Source: Diorhabda sublineata (lineage: Eukaryota > Arthropoda > Insecta > Coleoptera > Chrysomelidae). Taken from it: 64,000 bases of DNA. The number at the start of each line of letters is the position of its first letter. Positions within the stretch are counted from its first letter, which is position 1. The translations under genes were made by a program, and so were the position numbers. The stretch spans positions 11,289,001 to 11,353,000 of the forward strand of contig NC_079477.1 in NCBI RefSeq assembly GCF_026230105.1. Direction: 5' to 3'. The notes under the pieces were generated by a model. The model made no database searches. It had not been told where the DNA came from and worked only from the letters and a program-made list of their open reading frames with translations. Positions 48,605 to 59,053 of this stretch are shown here, piece after piece.

Positions 48605-48610
48605 AATAAA
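48605..48610 (+). terminator. poly(A) signal of the Dpr-type gene
   Basis: AATAAA begins 17 bases after the stop codon, implying an unusually short 3' UTR if it is the main site. Further T-rich sequence follows. An alternative longer 3' UTR running towards the hAT element is possible. Confidence 0.6.
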
Positions 48611-48919
48611 TATATTTTTCCATATGAGACGTCTTTTATTTAGTACGAGGGCCACCCTTGACTCTAACAACTTCTAACAACAGTTATTTGATATGCAACA
48701 GCATCTGAGAAGCGTGACTACAACAGAAGTTCGAATTCAAATATCAAATATCAAAATGGATCATGTCGAGTAATGCGTGGCGACAGAATATTTCCTTTTG
48801 AAAGAGTTGACCCCCACAAAAGTTCGTCGCCAAGGGGAGCAGGGGGGCAGTTGCCTTCCCTAGAGATCATAAATAGCTGGCCGCTAAGCTATATATTTTA
48901 TTAGCTAAGCTAAGGCCGT

Positions 48920-50110
48920 GCGAGCAATTGATTTTCTTGCCTATTAATAAATTCCGAAAAGATTTGGATGCGAAATCGATTGCACATAGCATAGATGAGT
49001 TTTTGACAAAACAAGATCTATATATAAATGAAAGCGTTGGTTTTTATTTTGATGGTTGTTCAACGATGTCAGAAAAAGACGGAGGGGTGCAAGCGATCTT
49101 ACGCAAAAATTACATCAAAACCCTATACTTTCATTGCTTGTCCCATAAACTGAATCTAGTTATCAATGATATAAATTCACTTTCTGAAAATAGAAATGCC
49201 ATGGGAATCACCAAAAATACTATAAACTTTTTTCGGGTATCAGTTTTGAGGAGAAAGTTGATACCTAATATTTCCAGTCTGCGAGACTAGGTAGAGTGAG
49301 AAACACAAAACCAGTTTTTAAAGAAAATCTTGCAGTGATTCTGGAAGCTTTACAAACATTATCTCAGGAAGGAAATAGTGCCTTCCAACTCCATGCGGCT
49401 ACTTCCAAAATTTCTTTCATTCTCGGGATTATGTTGGTAGCTAAATACTCGGCGTTGATGCAACCCGTTGTCAACGTACTCCAATCTGTATCTTTAGGCG
49501 TGGTCAAAGCCTCGGAACACGTTCAAAGGATTTTACTTTTAATTAAAAACCACCGGAAAAGCGACAGACGAAATTATAAAGGAAGGTGCTGTTGTTGCAG
49601 AGAAAGTCGGACTGGAGGAGGACATTACATCAGTGCCGCGTATTTCCTGGAAAACAACGTCATAGAAGCAATCATCCAGCAGAAAGCCCTTCAAAATACT
49701 GGGCCAGGTCTTTAGTAATACCATACTTGGATTCAATTATCCCCTCCCTTGAAGTACGTTTTACTGATGAAAACACGCCATCATTCGCATTATCTAAGTT
49801 ACACCCGGCGCAGATGCAAAAGATGACAACTGAAAATCTGAAACAAACTTGTGAATCTATTGCTCAGTTTTATGATTTACCGAACATAATGAATGAAATC
49901 GAACTGTGGCAGTAATTGTGGCACGATTGGCTCAATCTAACAAATCTAACAGTTGTTGATGTCCTAAAAAAACAAATTCCTCATTTCCCGAATCGGAAAA
50001 AGCATTAAAAATTTTGATCGCTTTACTATGCACCTTAGTCATAAGCTGGCGCCGCCATTGCCCCTATTTGCCCCTAATTCATAAATATTTGATGGAAACA
50101 TTAAGGGCAG
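48920..50110 (+). pseudogene. hAT transposase remnant (P52rIPK/zinc-finger-MYM-like group)
   Basis: The first frame (48928-49290) holds FDGCSTMSEKDGGVQAILRK (the DG.s.MSG...GVQ block with a catalytic Asp) and FHCLSHKLNLVINDI (the hAT HC..H.LNL motif). The next frames give FKENLAVILEALQTL, then LVIPYLDSIIPSLEVRFTDE, SIAQFYDLPNIMNEIELWQ and the start of the dimerisation/insertion region (LWHDWL.., FPESEKALKILIALLCT), where active proteins continue to the ERSFS helix. N-terminal zinc fingers are not seen. Several frameshifts break it. It begins about 330 bp after the Dpr stop codon. GC-rich sequence at 48800-48880 and 50045-50080 may be remains of the element ends. Confidence 0.82.
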
Positions 50111-51955
50111 TATGGTATAAATATGATATAAGATGTAAGTTTAAATGTGGTTGATAGTCATATACAGAAAAGTGTTGCCAATACATACAATAATGTTGAA
50201 ATTTTCTATGATCTCATGTTGCATTATCAAAGCTGCGTTGCCAGGTGTCTTTGCTGAAATAATTGCGCAATGATGCCATAAATTGTTGCGGATAAAGTAA
50301 ATTTGGTTGGATTTTGGGTTTGTATTATATATGTAGTATCAGAAAATTCGAAGTATTTCTTCAAATTCCAAATTGAGGATTGAATTTCCATTATGCAGGA
50401 AATTTTTGTGGATTAAGACATTGACGGCCAATATTGTATTTTTTTCTCGGTTTCAGATCCTGGAACTGAAAAAAGTCTCCTCCGAAAGGTAACTAGCACT
50501 TGCCATTTTGTCTAATTACTTTAAGCAAGTTTATCACATTAACAATTTCCTTTATTAAATTGATATGAACTGGAAAACGGCACAGCTTCAGATTATTTTT
50601 GAGAAATACAAAGTTTGAGAAAGTTATTCTTGATATTCATTTACAAAACTAATTATATCTGTTTTGGCGTTAGTTACTTCTATAAGACTATAGTAGATAC
50701 AAGCTATTTTTTTAGAAAAAAACCAGTATCGAAAAGTCCATTCTTGTATATCACTAACGATTGTCTAGCAGGTTTACAGGGCTCTGTATCAACCACACAC
50801 GTTTGTTATAAGAATACTAGATGGGGCAAATAAAATTCCTAAATTTTTGTGACCAAATTACATAAAAATTGGATAAGGTTGAGATATTTTATTTTTTATC
50901 AGAAAATATAAAAATTATGTCGAAATGTGCTGACAATTGATTGAAGATATTGGTCTCTCATGCAATGAGGTATAAATAGTGGAAAACGTTTGAGCTATGA
51001 CCTTGAAAATAGTTATGTAAAACTAAAAGGCAACTATCCACAAAATTATTAAGATATGTAGTAGGATTTTATTTCAAACGTAAAATTGTGTTCTGGATCA
51101 GTATGATTCATAGTTCTACTCGATTTCCTCTACCTCTACACAATACATTCACTTCCGAACTGAACATGAAAAAATTAACTGCCCAACCACAAATATTAAC
51201 ACAAGCAAATGACATTTTGCGATCTCTTTTAACATCACAATGACGTAGAGACCCAAGTAGTATGAGATTCGTCACTACCGAAAAAGATGCCAATCTTCAT
51301 AGGAAAGATCATGCCAACCGCGTTTTGGAATACTAATTTCAGTATGTGATTTGCAGAAGGCTAATATTACAGGTTATTATTATGCCAATTCAGTTGAAAA
51401 CTAACAGAAACCAAGGAATAAATTATAAATTGAACGGACTTAGTTTGAGAATGTCATAAAGCGTGCTTTTTAATTGTTAAGACTATAATTGATTGAATTT
51501 CACTGCCAAGCTTTGTATGGAAAAAAAGTTATTTTACATTTATATCGATATCGAAAATTTTTATTTGGGGTTGACATTTTCCAAAGGTGTTATATTCATC
51601 CTCCAGTCCATTATCTTGGTAGTCCTGGTCACTCATAATTTTTTTTGTTTTAATTAGGACACATTCACATTCAAACGACGATCGCATAGTGATCCCACTT
51701 CTGAATTGTTTGAAGTTCTCTAACTCTTCCTCATTCGAAAGCACTGTTGAATCATTTTGATGGTTCCATTATAGCAAAAACGTATAACAATGACAACATC
51801 CAATACTTCCCTCCATTTATTGACGTTCATTCTCTTCGTTTTTAAATCTTACTTCTCCTTTATGTTTGCATCTCGGTAGGTATTAAAAAACCAGTTAAAA
51901 CATACAAACATAAAAGTGAAACTAATAACAGCATGTTAACGGAAAGATAAACTGC
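50111..51955. other. no gene recognised
   Basis: Minus frames at 51108-51293 and 51529-51744 show no known motif. The second is acidic and Asp/Glu-rich but too short to assign. Confidence 0.4.
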
Positions 51956-51959
51956 GAAA

Positions 51960-52250
51960 AGGTGTTGTCTTGTGCAGGATAACGCACCATATCTGCCATT
52001 GCAACATATGAAATAGCTTCGGTACGCTTTGAATTAGTTGAGGTTTTACCATATTCCGCAGATTTGGCCCCAACGACTAGCAGATGTTCCAAAAATTTCA
52101 AGCACTTCCTCCTAATATACGAGGCGTTGAATTAATAGTTTGCAGAGGTTGAACAATTTTCCTTCCGATACGTATTAGAAACGCTACAACATCGATGTTA
52201 ACAAATGTGAAACTTAATCGATGATATGTATAGATAGAACATTGAATTCA
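51960..52250 (+). pseudogene. mariner transposase C-terminal fragment
   Basis: The + strand reads CCLVQDNAPYLPLQHMK (normally L.QDNA..H, holding the second catalytic Asp) and then, one frame over, LPYSADLAPTTSRCSKNFKH and FLLIYEALN (normally .PYSPDLAP.D...F...K.FL). The following sequence fits the short C-terminal tail poorly. Only the last third of the gene is left and the third catalytic Asp reads Thr. Confidence 0.75.
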
Positions 52251-53505
52251 TGAATAAATACACGAAAATTAATTTTTAATTGTTCATTTCCTGCACAATT
52301 TCTTATTTCCGGTACATTTGATATTTTTGTTAGAACCATTTGGAAATCTTATCGATTACCAACCAATTCTTTCATTCTTTCAAAGTTCTTAAAAATACTA
52401 ACAAGTTACCAGATTTTTTTTCAGGGATACTTTTAAAAGTCTAACTAAATCTTTTTACTTTCTCATAAAATACATTACATTTGATTTGTTAGATGTATTC
52501 CGTTCTCTATACATCACAGAAAATTTTACTACTGACCTCTACTTTGTTAGATTTGCAATCTCTTTGTGGGACAAAAATATATATAAAGTGATCCGTGAAT
52601 AAGTATAATAGAATCGAGGAAATGCAGATCATTCAAAATTGGTTAGTTTGTGAGATAAAAGCTCATAAGAGACATAGCATACATTATGATCAATTTTGAC
52701 CCGGACTGGCCGGAAAATAAAACATTTTTCACAAATTAATTGAGGGGAAATGGGCTTTGATACATTTTATTGCTTCCATGTCGTCATGTTGTGTTTATTG
52801 TAGCCTCGTTTTGAGTTTAGAGAAGAGAAAAAGTGACAGCTTTGTGTCCCTCATTACTTTCTTTTGCGATAAAATAGACCCTCCAAAATACTTCTGCGAT
52901 CTTTTTTAAGATTCCGTTGCAGTAATTCCATTGAAAATACAAAATTTCGAGGAGAATTTTCTCCCAAGTTTTTGCCATAGTCAATATTTCATTGCAAACT
53001 TTTTGTCTCATGAATAAACAGCTGACAAACAAACAGTAATTAAAATAAGGAGCTCAAAATATACGTAGTCATCAAATAAAATCGTATATCTCGTATATAT
53101 CACATCATTAATCTTCTAAAAATACTATTTCATTCTGTATTTCGATTGTTTCGTGTTTGTTGAGAAAACAGAATTAATATAAATAATATATACTCCCAGT
53201 TATATAGTTTATACGTATTAATTCAAACAAGTAATATCCAATTTTTAAAATCTAAAATGAACAAGTAAATTTAACGTGATCGTAGCAAAACCATTGAAAA
53301 TATACAAATGTAATATGATATATTGGAAACATTAGTGTTTTTGTCGCTAAGTAAGCTATGAAAAATATACTGGATAAAACAATATCTACGATCTTCACTG
53401 ACTGATTTTCACTTCGGGATAATATCTTGCAATTATGAAGATGCAGAGAATAGGGAATCATTCTGTTATAATTTTTTTTTTAGTTTGTTTTGATTCCACA
53501 TACAG
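52251..53505. other. no gene recognised
   Basis: AT-rich sequence with two short minus frames (52817-53032, 53252-53461) that carry no known motif. Confidence 0.45.
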
Positions 53506-53509
53506 ACAA

Positions 53510-53690
53510 TATGTGAGTTAATCCGAAGTATACTGGTTCGACTTGTTTTCTATGTTCTGGTTGTTTACATGAATCCATGTCTCATCGCAAGTAACAATGC
53601 TTCTAATAAAACTATTATCTTTCAACTGAGGAAGGAGCTGTTTACACACCTCTACTCAACGATTCGCTCGAATAACAGTTATGGGTTGAT
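53510..53690 (-). pseudogene. mariner transposase fragment (first catalytic block)
   Basis: The minus strand reads QLLPQLKDNSFIRSIVTCDE followed by TWIHVNNQN. IVT(G/C)DETWIH is the mariner motif holding the first catalytic Asp. About 55 residues remain, and sequence on both sides is unrelated. It is a different fragment and the opposite strand from the one at 52 kb. Confidence 0.75.
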
Positions 53691-53784
53691 TTCGAAAGAA
53701 AATGACTACCAAATTTTTTGATAGGCATTGCTTGATGATCTACGAATTACTTATATCAAATTTCAGTTTCCACTTTATTTATTG

Positions 53785-54561
53785 AATTATTCCAGCCTCA
53801 CGCAACTCTTCAATAATAGATACAATTTCGTTTGAATGACCAGTATTCTCGGCAGCCTGAGAAGATACAAGTAATTCTAATCTTTCTAGAATTTAATTGT
53901 GATCATCAAAGTATTTATAGTCAATTAATTTGGTAGTATATTCCATCAACATACCCAGACCGGTTTTTTTTTACATATTTCGAGTTGTTACTCCTTTCAA
54001 TAATGAATGCTTTTCCTTTTCCAATACTGGACGGATAATGGAATTGTATTTGCATTTCACATCATCTGGAAAAATTCTAATTGGAAGATCAGGGTTATTT
54101 TCACGACGATTTGCACTTTGTCTGTTTAATAATATTCACGTAATTCATGACATCATCGTTTTTGAAAGATAAAGGTGATTTTTTGAACAGTAGCGCAGGT
54201 GTCCCAGGATAGGTAACCCTCGTAATACTGATGTTAGGACCAGCAACCTGCATTCCATTTTGTTTTATAGGTTTGAAAGTAATTTCTGACCAACATAAAA
54301 TGTTTCCTCCGTTGGGTTGTGAAAAATACCTAAAACGTAATCGTAAACACCATCAGTATCTCTTATTATCCTTTCAATATACTTCCTAGGAAGCGGTGAC
54401 ACATATTGTTCAAAATACTCTTGTAGCATTTTCGGATCAATAATGGTTTGTTGAAAATCACTAATTGTAGATAAGAAGCTGTGTTTATTCATCGTAAGAA
54501 ACCCATATTGATTCTGCCAACAATGAGAACAACACATCCGCTTGGTCCAATGATTAACCAC
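53785..54561 (-). pseudogene. Polinton-associated gene of unknown function, broken
   Basis: The frame at 54265-54561 encodes 98 residues including VYDYVLGIFHNPTEETFYVG. It then stops and similarity continues in other minus frames with ISITRVTYPGTPALLFKKS, KSNRRENNP-like basic sequence, and finally a segment reading AAENTGHSNEIVSIIEELRE. The pattern (a ..PGTP.L.ELLF.K.P block, then a basic segment, then ..N..H.NEI..IIEELRE.G at the end) recurs in insect Polinton copies as an uncharacterised protein. I recognise the pattern but not a function. It diverges from the + strand capsid cluster across a short gap near 54560-54720. Confidence 0.6.
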
Positions 54562-54714
54562 TTCGAATCACCACCAAATAATGCACCGTGTTTGCTAAGT
54601 TTATGTTCACAAGAAAGATCGTGGTTAACCACGGGTGAAGAAATACGGGAATCACTCTGCGTTGTTACTACCTATCGAAGATACTGGGAGGTACATATAT
54701 AAGATAGTGATTCG

Positions 54715-54912
54715 CTACCACTCCTTGCATCTTTACGAGCAGTTGATACAGGTACCGCGTCTATAGTGTCAGCCATCAATAAAGCAAAATATGATCGACC
54801 TAAAGATAAACAACGTCATGATCAGGCGATTAAGGGCAAAGGAAAGGGACTATATTTGAGACCATACAAAGGATACGGTATACAACCAAAAAACTGCCCA
54901 ATCGGGCGTTAA
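54715..54912 (+). pseudogene. small basic Gly/Lys-rich Polinton ORF
   Basis: A + frame without ATG includes AVDTGTASIVSAINKAKYDR and ends GKGKGLYLRPYKGYGIQP followed by five more residues to the stop at 54910. An Ala/Ile-rich helix followed by a Lys/Gly/Tyr-rich tail of this kind sits directly before the protease gene in other Polintons and looks like a small virion or membrane-active protein. That role is inference. The start and any N-terminal part are not recoverable by eye. Confidence 0.55.
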
Positions 54913-55221
54913 CTGACAAAATTTGCGATTATATGCTGAACTATTAAAAATTCCACATTTTAAGGGAGTATTTATGAGAGACACTTTACCTAAAAAAATA
55001 AACAGAAACGAGTGGGGTATACTTAACATCGATTTACAAATAGGGCAGGACACTCACTGGTCTGCTTATGTAAACACTGGAAACTGCCGCCAACTGAATT
55101 GATAGATTATTTCAGAAGTAGCGTGATTTTACAGATATTTTACAATTATGATAGAATCCAAAAGACTTCCTATGAATGCGGACATCACTCACTGGATTTT
55201 TTATGTAAATATTACAACTAA
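54905..55221 (+). pseudogene. Polinton adenovirus-type cysteine protease, broken
   Basis: Adenain-like proteases mature capsid proteins. The recognisable parts are FKGVFMRDTLPKK, GILNIDLQIGQDTHWSAYV (catalytic His in the (G)THW motif) and, after a frame change, the C-terminal part with YDRIQKTSYECGHHSLDFL (catalytic Cys in CGH). Length and order match the family. The gene is interrupted by a stop after NCRQLN and by frame changes near 54940 and 55100, so it is not expressed as an active enzyme. It sits immediately upstream of the penton-like gene, the order typical of Polintons. Confidence 0.85.
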
Positions 55222-55262
55222 ATGAATATTTTCATTCTTAGTCTTATCTTCATCACACAAAT

Positions 55263-55930
55263 ATGTCCTTCAGTTTCACTCTTTGCGGTAATTCTCAGAA
55301 CAAAGCTACAACCTTAACCCTCCTATTTATTTGAATGATGCAACAGAGTATGAAATACGTCTCATCACTTTCAGTACGTACAATTCTATACCAAATACCG
55401 ATGAAAAGAACAATTTCTTTGTGTGGGGAATACTAGGAAAACAATTTTTCCTTTATAATATACCTCTTGGCGCATATGAATTGAAAGATATAGCTAAAGT
55501 CTTCAGCAATCACATGAAAAACATGAAGACAGATGAATATATTGAAATAACACCGCATATAAATACTTCAAAAGTGTTTGTGCAAAGCAATTACTTTATA
55601 TCATTTCAATCAGATAACACCATAGGTTCTTTGCTTGGTTTCTCAAAAGTTACTCTTAATCCGAACGTGAGACATATTTCAGACCGACTGGTGAATATTT
55701 TCAAAGTGAACATGATAGGCATTGATTGCAACATAGGAGCCGGATTATATTTTAACAGAAATCCTGAGTATATAATTCACCAATTTTTTCCGACAGTGCC
55801 TAGCAGTTATAAAATATTCCAGTTACCGCAAAATATAAAAGTAAAAATCATTGATCAATTCGAAAATCTCATTAATTTTCAAGGTGAAGAAATTGCTGTT
55901 ACTTTACACATCAGAAAAGTATGGTCTTAA
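55263..55930 (+). pseudogene. Polinton penton-like (minor capsid) gene, one early frameshift
   Basis: An ATG at 55263 opens MSFSFTLCGNS, and after a one-base shift near 55320 the long frame to 55930 (199 residues from its own ATG) follows. Features are a PPI.L motif at the junction, the block STYNSIPNTDEKNNFF, IPLGAYELKDIAKVF, SLLGFSKVTLNPNVRHISDR, NIGAGLYFNRN, VPSSYKIFQLPQNIKVKIID and a final beta-strand, VTLHIRKVWS. This is the single-jelly-roll protein present in most insect Polintons, generally interpreted as the penton or minor capsid protein. That assignment is from memory of the family and not proven here. The long frame is the best-preserved Polinton coding sequence in the window. Confidence 0.72.
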
Positions 55931-56070
55931 AATTTAATGATTCACATTGCACTAAAAACTATGAAGGACTCTCAATTTCAGGTAGGGGCATCAGTTTGAT
56001 GAAAGCAAAGATACTAATCACAACCAAAAATAAATTTTTGAAATCTCTTGGATTCAAAGTACTAATATAA
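55921..56070 (+). CDS. 49-residue basic Polinton ORF
   Basis: The start ATG at 55921 overlaps the end of the penton-like frame by 10 bases, and the stop TAA at 56068-56070 shares its last A with the ATG of the capsid-like gene (TAATG). The protein is basic, with NYEGLSISGRGISLMKAKIL and KFLKSLGFKVL. A small ORF of this kind occurs at this place in other Polintons; the function is unknown. It is uninterrupted, and the tight overlaps on both sides suggest a real gene layout of the ancestral element. Confidence 0.6.
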   Translation: MVLKFNDSHCTKNYEGLSISGRGISLMKAKILITTKNKFLKSLGFKVLI

Positions 56071-56695
56071 TGGAGATACTACATGTTACTGATGAGCCCT
56101 TCAGTGATACCAATATTGAGCAATTCCAGTTTCACACATATCAGCCCTTCATACCTGGTAAATTGAACTACAATGAAGAGATTCGAATGCTCATACAGGA
56201 TCTGGATGCTTATACACTACCCTCAAACAGTTATTAATACATTGAAGGAAAGCTGCAAACTTCTACAGGCACTATACCAACTAAATTAAAGTTTATCAAC
56301 AACGCTATCGCATTCTTATGAGTGAGCTTAGATATGAGCTGAACGGTGTCGTAATAGATTCTGTACGTGATGTAGGGCTTGTTTCGGCAATAAAAAATTA
56401 CCTGTCTCTGAATGAAAATGAGAGTATTCTCATGCTAAACACAGGATGGTTCCCAAAAATGAAAATTGAAAAAATGTTAGTTGACGCAAATGGAAATTTC
56501 AATGTTTGTATACCATTACGATTTTTATCTGGTTTTTCTGAAGATTTAAAAAAAATTATCTTTAATATGAAACAGGATCTGATATTAATTCGTGCAAGTG
56601 ATGATACTGATGCAATAATAAGTTCCGATGAAACTGAGAAGACAAGAGTCGGAATAAATAAATTATATTGGAATGTACCACACGTCACTGTTTAA
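56070..56695 (+). pseudogene. Polinton major-capsid-like gene, 5' part
   Basis: The frame from 56070 reads FQFHTYQPFIPGKLNYNEEI and DAYTLPSN, has an in-frame TAA near 56236, continues as TIPTKLKFINNAIAFL, and shifts frame near 56318 into a 125-residue open frame: MSELRYELNGVVIDSVRDVG, KNYLSLNENES, FNVCIPLRFLSGFSEDLKKI, MKQDLILIRASDD, NKLYWNVPHVTV. The order (LNYNEEIRI, LP...., EIRYELNGVEID..R, KNY.SL, NFCIPL..L.GF.EDY.KI, ..LIL.R, ..W..PH) matches the first jelly-roll of the Polinton major capsid protein. The second half is not recognised after 56695. Confidence 0.78.
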
Positions 56696-57157
56696 ATTAG
56701 GGTCTCCCACGTCCATTTGCATTGAAATACTGCTGGACTCTCCGATACAAAAAATGTATAAATAAGGCTAAATCATCGATCGAAGGAAAAAATGTAATAA
56801 CATGTGTAAAAAGTATTCTTCTCCCTCTCTCGAAGACTGTAAGACAGTATTAAAGCGCATTTTCAGACTGTATAAATTATTGCAACCAACTTAATTGTCA
56901 TCGATTGGCTTAACTCAAACAAGATCGTGCGACATTTCTACATCAATTTAGTAATATGAATCTAATGCGGATATGGTTAAACGACGGGAAAGCAACACCT
57001 ATTTGGTCTCATCTTCAAGAGACTCCAAGCCAAAATATATTTTTAATAAAAACAATGTTTGTGTTTGTGCACTATCAAATGTATTATTTCGTTTGATGCT
57101 TTTATAATGAAGTGAAAAATGTTTTCAATATTTTATTGCTCCATTTCTTCAGGTATG

Positions 57158-57165
57158 TATAAAAG
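57158..57165 (+). promoter_or_regulatory. TATA-box-like TATAAAAG
   Basis: A clean TATAAAAG lies only ten bases before the ATG at 57175. As a promoter it would put initiation inside the ORF. It therefore either drives a downstream start or is a chance match in AT-rich DNA. Confidence 0.3.
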
Positions 57166-57174
57166 GCAGACAGG

Positions 57175-57459
57175 ATGGAAACTCCCTCATTTGAGATTCT
57201 TTTAATACAGCATCTGCATAACGCTAGAGAAGTATTTGTGTGTTTTGATTGCAATATCAGTTCGCCTGGACCAATCGTATCACTTATTATTATATACAAG
57301 AAAAGATTGGTATATGATGGCTATGGTTTTGGTGAATTAATATTGAATAACGTAAGCAGCTCCAATTATCGCTTTTTACGATTAGATAATTTGTTATTGA
57401 AAAACTCTGTTATTTCTATTGGTTTTAGTAACCAAATATATCGAAAACAATCCGATTAA
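57175..57459 (+). CDS. 94-residue uninterrupted ORF of unknown function in the Polinton fragment
   Basis: An open frame from ATG to TAA has non-random composition: a mixed N-terminus METPSFEILLIQHLHNAREV, a Cys-containing FVCFDCN, the hydrophobic strand-like GPIVSLIIIYKKRLVY, DGYGFGEL, and a second alternating hydrophobic part, FLRLDNLLLKNSVISIGF. The pattern suggests a small beta-rich protein. I do not recognise it. It follows the capsid-like gene on the same strand and may be a Polinton accessory protein; a chance frame is the alternative. Confidence 0.4.
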   Translation: METPSFEILLIQHLHNAREVFVCFDCNISSPGPIVSLIIIYKKRLVYDGYGFGELILNNVSSSNYRFLRLDNLLLKNSVISIGFSNQIYRKQSD

Positions 57460-57617
57460 CCTTGTGTATTGTTTATGTTCCTCTCAAAATTAATTTCAAT
57501 GTCTTCTTATCGAACGTGCTCATGAAATTTTATCAACTTGCATTAAATACAACGAAAATATGTCTCAACATAACGCGAATTTCATATTTATTGCACTCCA
57601 TATAGTTTATTATAAAA

Positions 57618-57905
57618 ATGGATTGCATCATCGATAAACAAAGAGAGAATGATTATAGGAAATTAAATCAATTACACTCTTCATAGAAATCGAGACTTAA
57701 CAAATTACGACGTGACCGACATTACTACTACGACATGTCTTGTTGGTGGTGTAAATTACTTAAGAAAGGAAACTATTACCAAAAAATATCTTATGAAACA
57801 CCTGCATTGCATGTAGAAAAGGGTGCGATGGAAAAAATATACAATGTGATCAGATGCAACAGCATAAAGTATCAAACTTTAGTGCAAATCCGTGTGAGGG
57901 GGTAA
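57618..57905 (+). pseudogene. small Cys-containing ORF with one stop, Polinton fragment
   Basis: From ATG 57618 the frame runs 23 codons, meets one TAG, and continues open to 57905. The later part is basic and aromatic with KSRLNKLRRDRHYYYDMSCW directly followed by WCKLLKKGN, then SYETPALHVEKGAMEKIYNV. The CxxC plus basic stretch could be a nucleic-acid-binding knuckle. No family was recognised. It lies on the same strand, 160 bp after the preceding ORF. Confidence 0.35.
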
Positions 57906-57971
57906 ATCATTGATAACCCTCAGTGATTATTATTAAATATCTTGAATATATTATACAACTAAATAAATATC

Positions 57972-58480
57972 ATGGACGAATTAACGCACAAAAAACTGAT
58001 TAAAATCAGAAATTCGTGTAGATCGTATTATAAATTAAACACTTAACGCGAAGTTCGGAAATTGTGCCCTAAATATTGTTTTAGATTAGGATCCGCAAAC
58101 AGCTGATGGGTGATCTACCCGAAACCGGGTTTTATTTTCCGAAAAATCATTAAAAGTAGAAAAATATATCACCTCCATTTCTTTTGCTTATATTATACAA
58201 CCGATAAGAAATATTATTAATGAATATTGTAGTAGCATATAAGAAAAACCCACTGATTAATTGGAACAAGAATTATAACGGTATTTATCCGTATTATATG
58301 TGAAATTTTGGGAACAACTACCTAGGAGTTATTCACGTATCTTGGGAACTAATTCATCTATTATGATCAACGTTATAGCTCCAAGGACGTTACAACGTAT
58401 TAAATTGGAACCAATTAAGGAAATAAATGTACTGAAACAATATGAATTGCTTGCGTTCAAGTAGATTATCATGTCTAAGT
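57972..58480 (+). pseudogene. decayed coding-like sequence, probably Polinton-derived
   Basis: Short + frames include MDELTHKKLIKIRNSCRSYY (57972 on), RKQLMGDLPETGFYFPKN (near 58090) and SIMINVIAPRTLQRIKLEP (near 58360). Their composition is more protein-like than surrounding DNA, but none could be assigned. Similarity to coding sequence fades by about 58480, which I use as the right limit of the Polinton fragment. Confidence 0.3.
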
Positions 58481-59053
58481 TCTACATGCAAATCGAATAA
58501 TTGTGGCATCTGTATATTTTAATTATCCTTGTTTTGGTAGAGAGAGTTTGTGATGTGGGTATAATTGGAAAACAGACAGAATGAACGGATTTACTAGTCT
58601 TACAAGTTCGTTATTTCATGTTTTCAATACAGATATCGCTAGAAAAAGTTGGAAATTGGTTCTTATTGAAAATATAAATGATATTATATGTTTAATTTGT
58701 AAATAATTTGTATATATTCAGAGAATTGATAACATATTCAAGAGCGTATGTTAACTTTATTACACATTTTGCAGTTTAACAGGTACAAAGTTGAGATACA
58801 CAAGCACAACTAAGGCAAAACAAGAATAAACAAATTTGCTCAATTTATAAGTTACGGTTCAAATCCCATTTTTTGACTTTTGGCACCCAGGTCAAAAATA
58901 ACTAACTTTCTCGAGAGAAAAGAAATTATATTGATTCCAAGTTTGTTAAAGTAAAATGTATGCCATCAAAAACAAAACTTGTTAAATAAATCAAATCTCG
59001 CAAGACTCTTCTACCGTAAATAGTTGTGAAATCCAAGTAATACTAAGTCGGAT
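58481..59053. other. no feature recognised
   Basis: AT-rich sequence between the Polinton fragment and the foldback palindrome; nothing else seen. Confidence 0.45.

Larger units (their letters stand above)
53780..58480. mobile_element. Polinton/Maverick fragment (virus-like DNA element)
   Basis: Polintons are 15-20 kb self-synthesising transposons that also carry capsid genes and are related to adintoviruses. Here a minus-strand gene faces a + strand cluster: a small basic ORF, an adenovirus-type cysteine protease, a penton-like capsid gene, a 49-residue ORF and a double-jelly-roll-capsid-like gene, followed by small unassigned ORFs. DNA polymerase B, integrase and packaging ATPase are not seen, nor are the long terminal inverted repeats. 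The limits given are where coding-like sequence fades. Nearly every recognisable gene has frameshifts or stops. Confidence 0.82.

Noticed and set aside
56398..56688. 96-residue minus-strand frame
   Set aside because: Antisense shadow of the capsid-like gene.
58095..58125. CTGATGG ... CGAAAC motif suggesting a hammerhead ribozyme
   Set aside because: The core would need CTGATGA; the last A is G here. The pairing GGGT/ACCC would consume core bases, and no stem III partner for CCGGGT lies upstream. The stretch can also be read as broken coding sequence.
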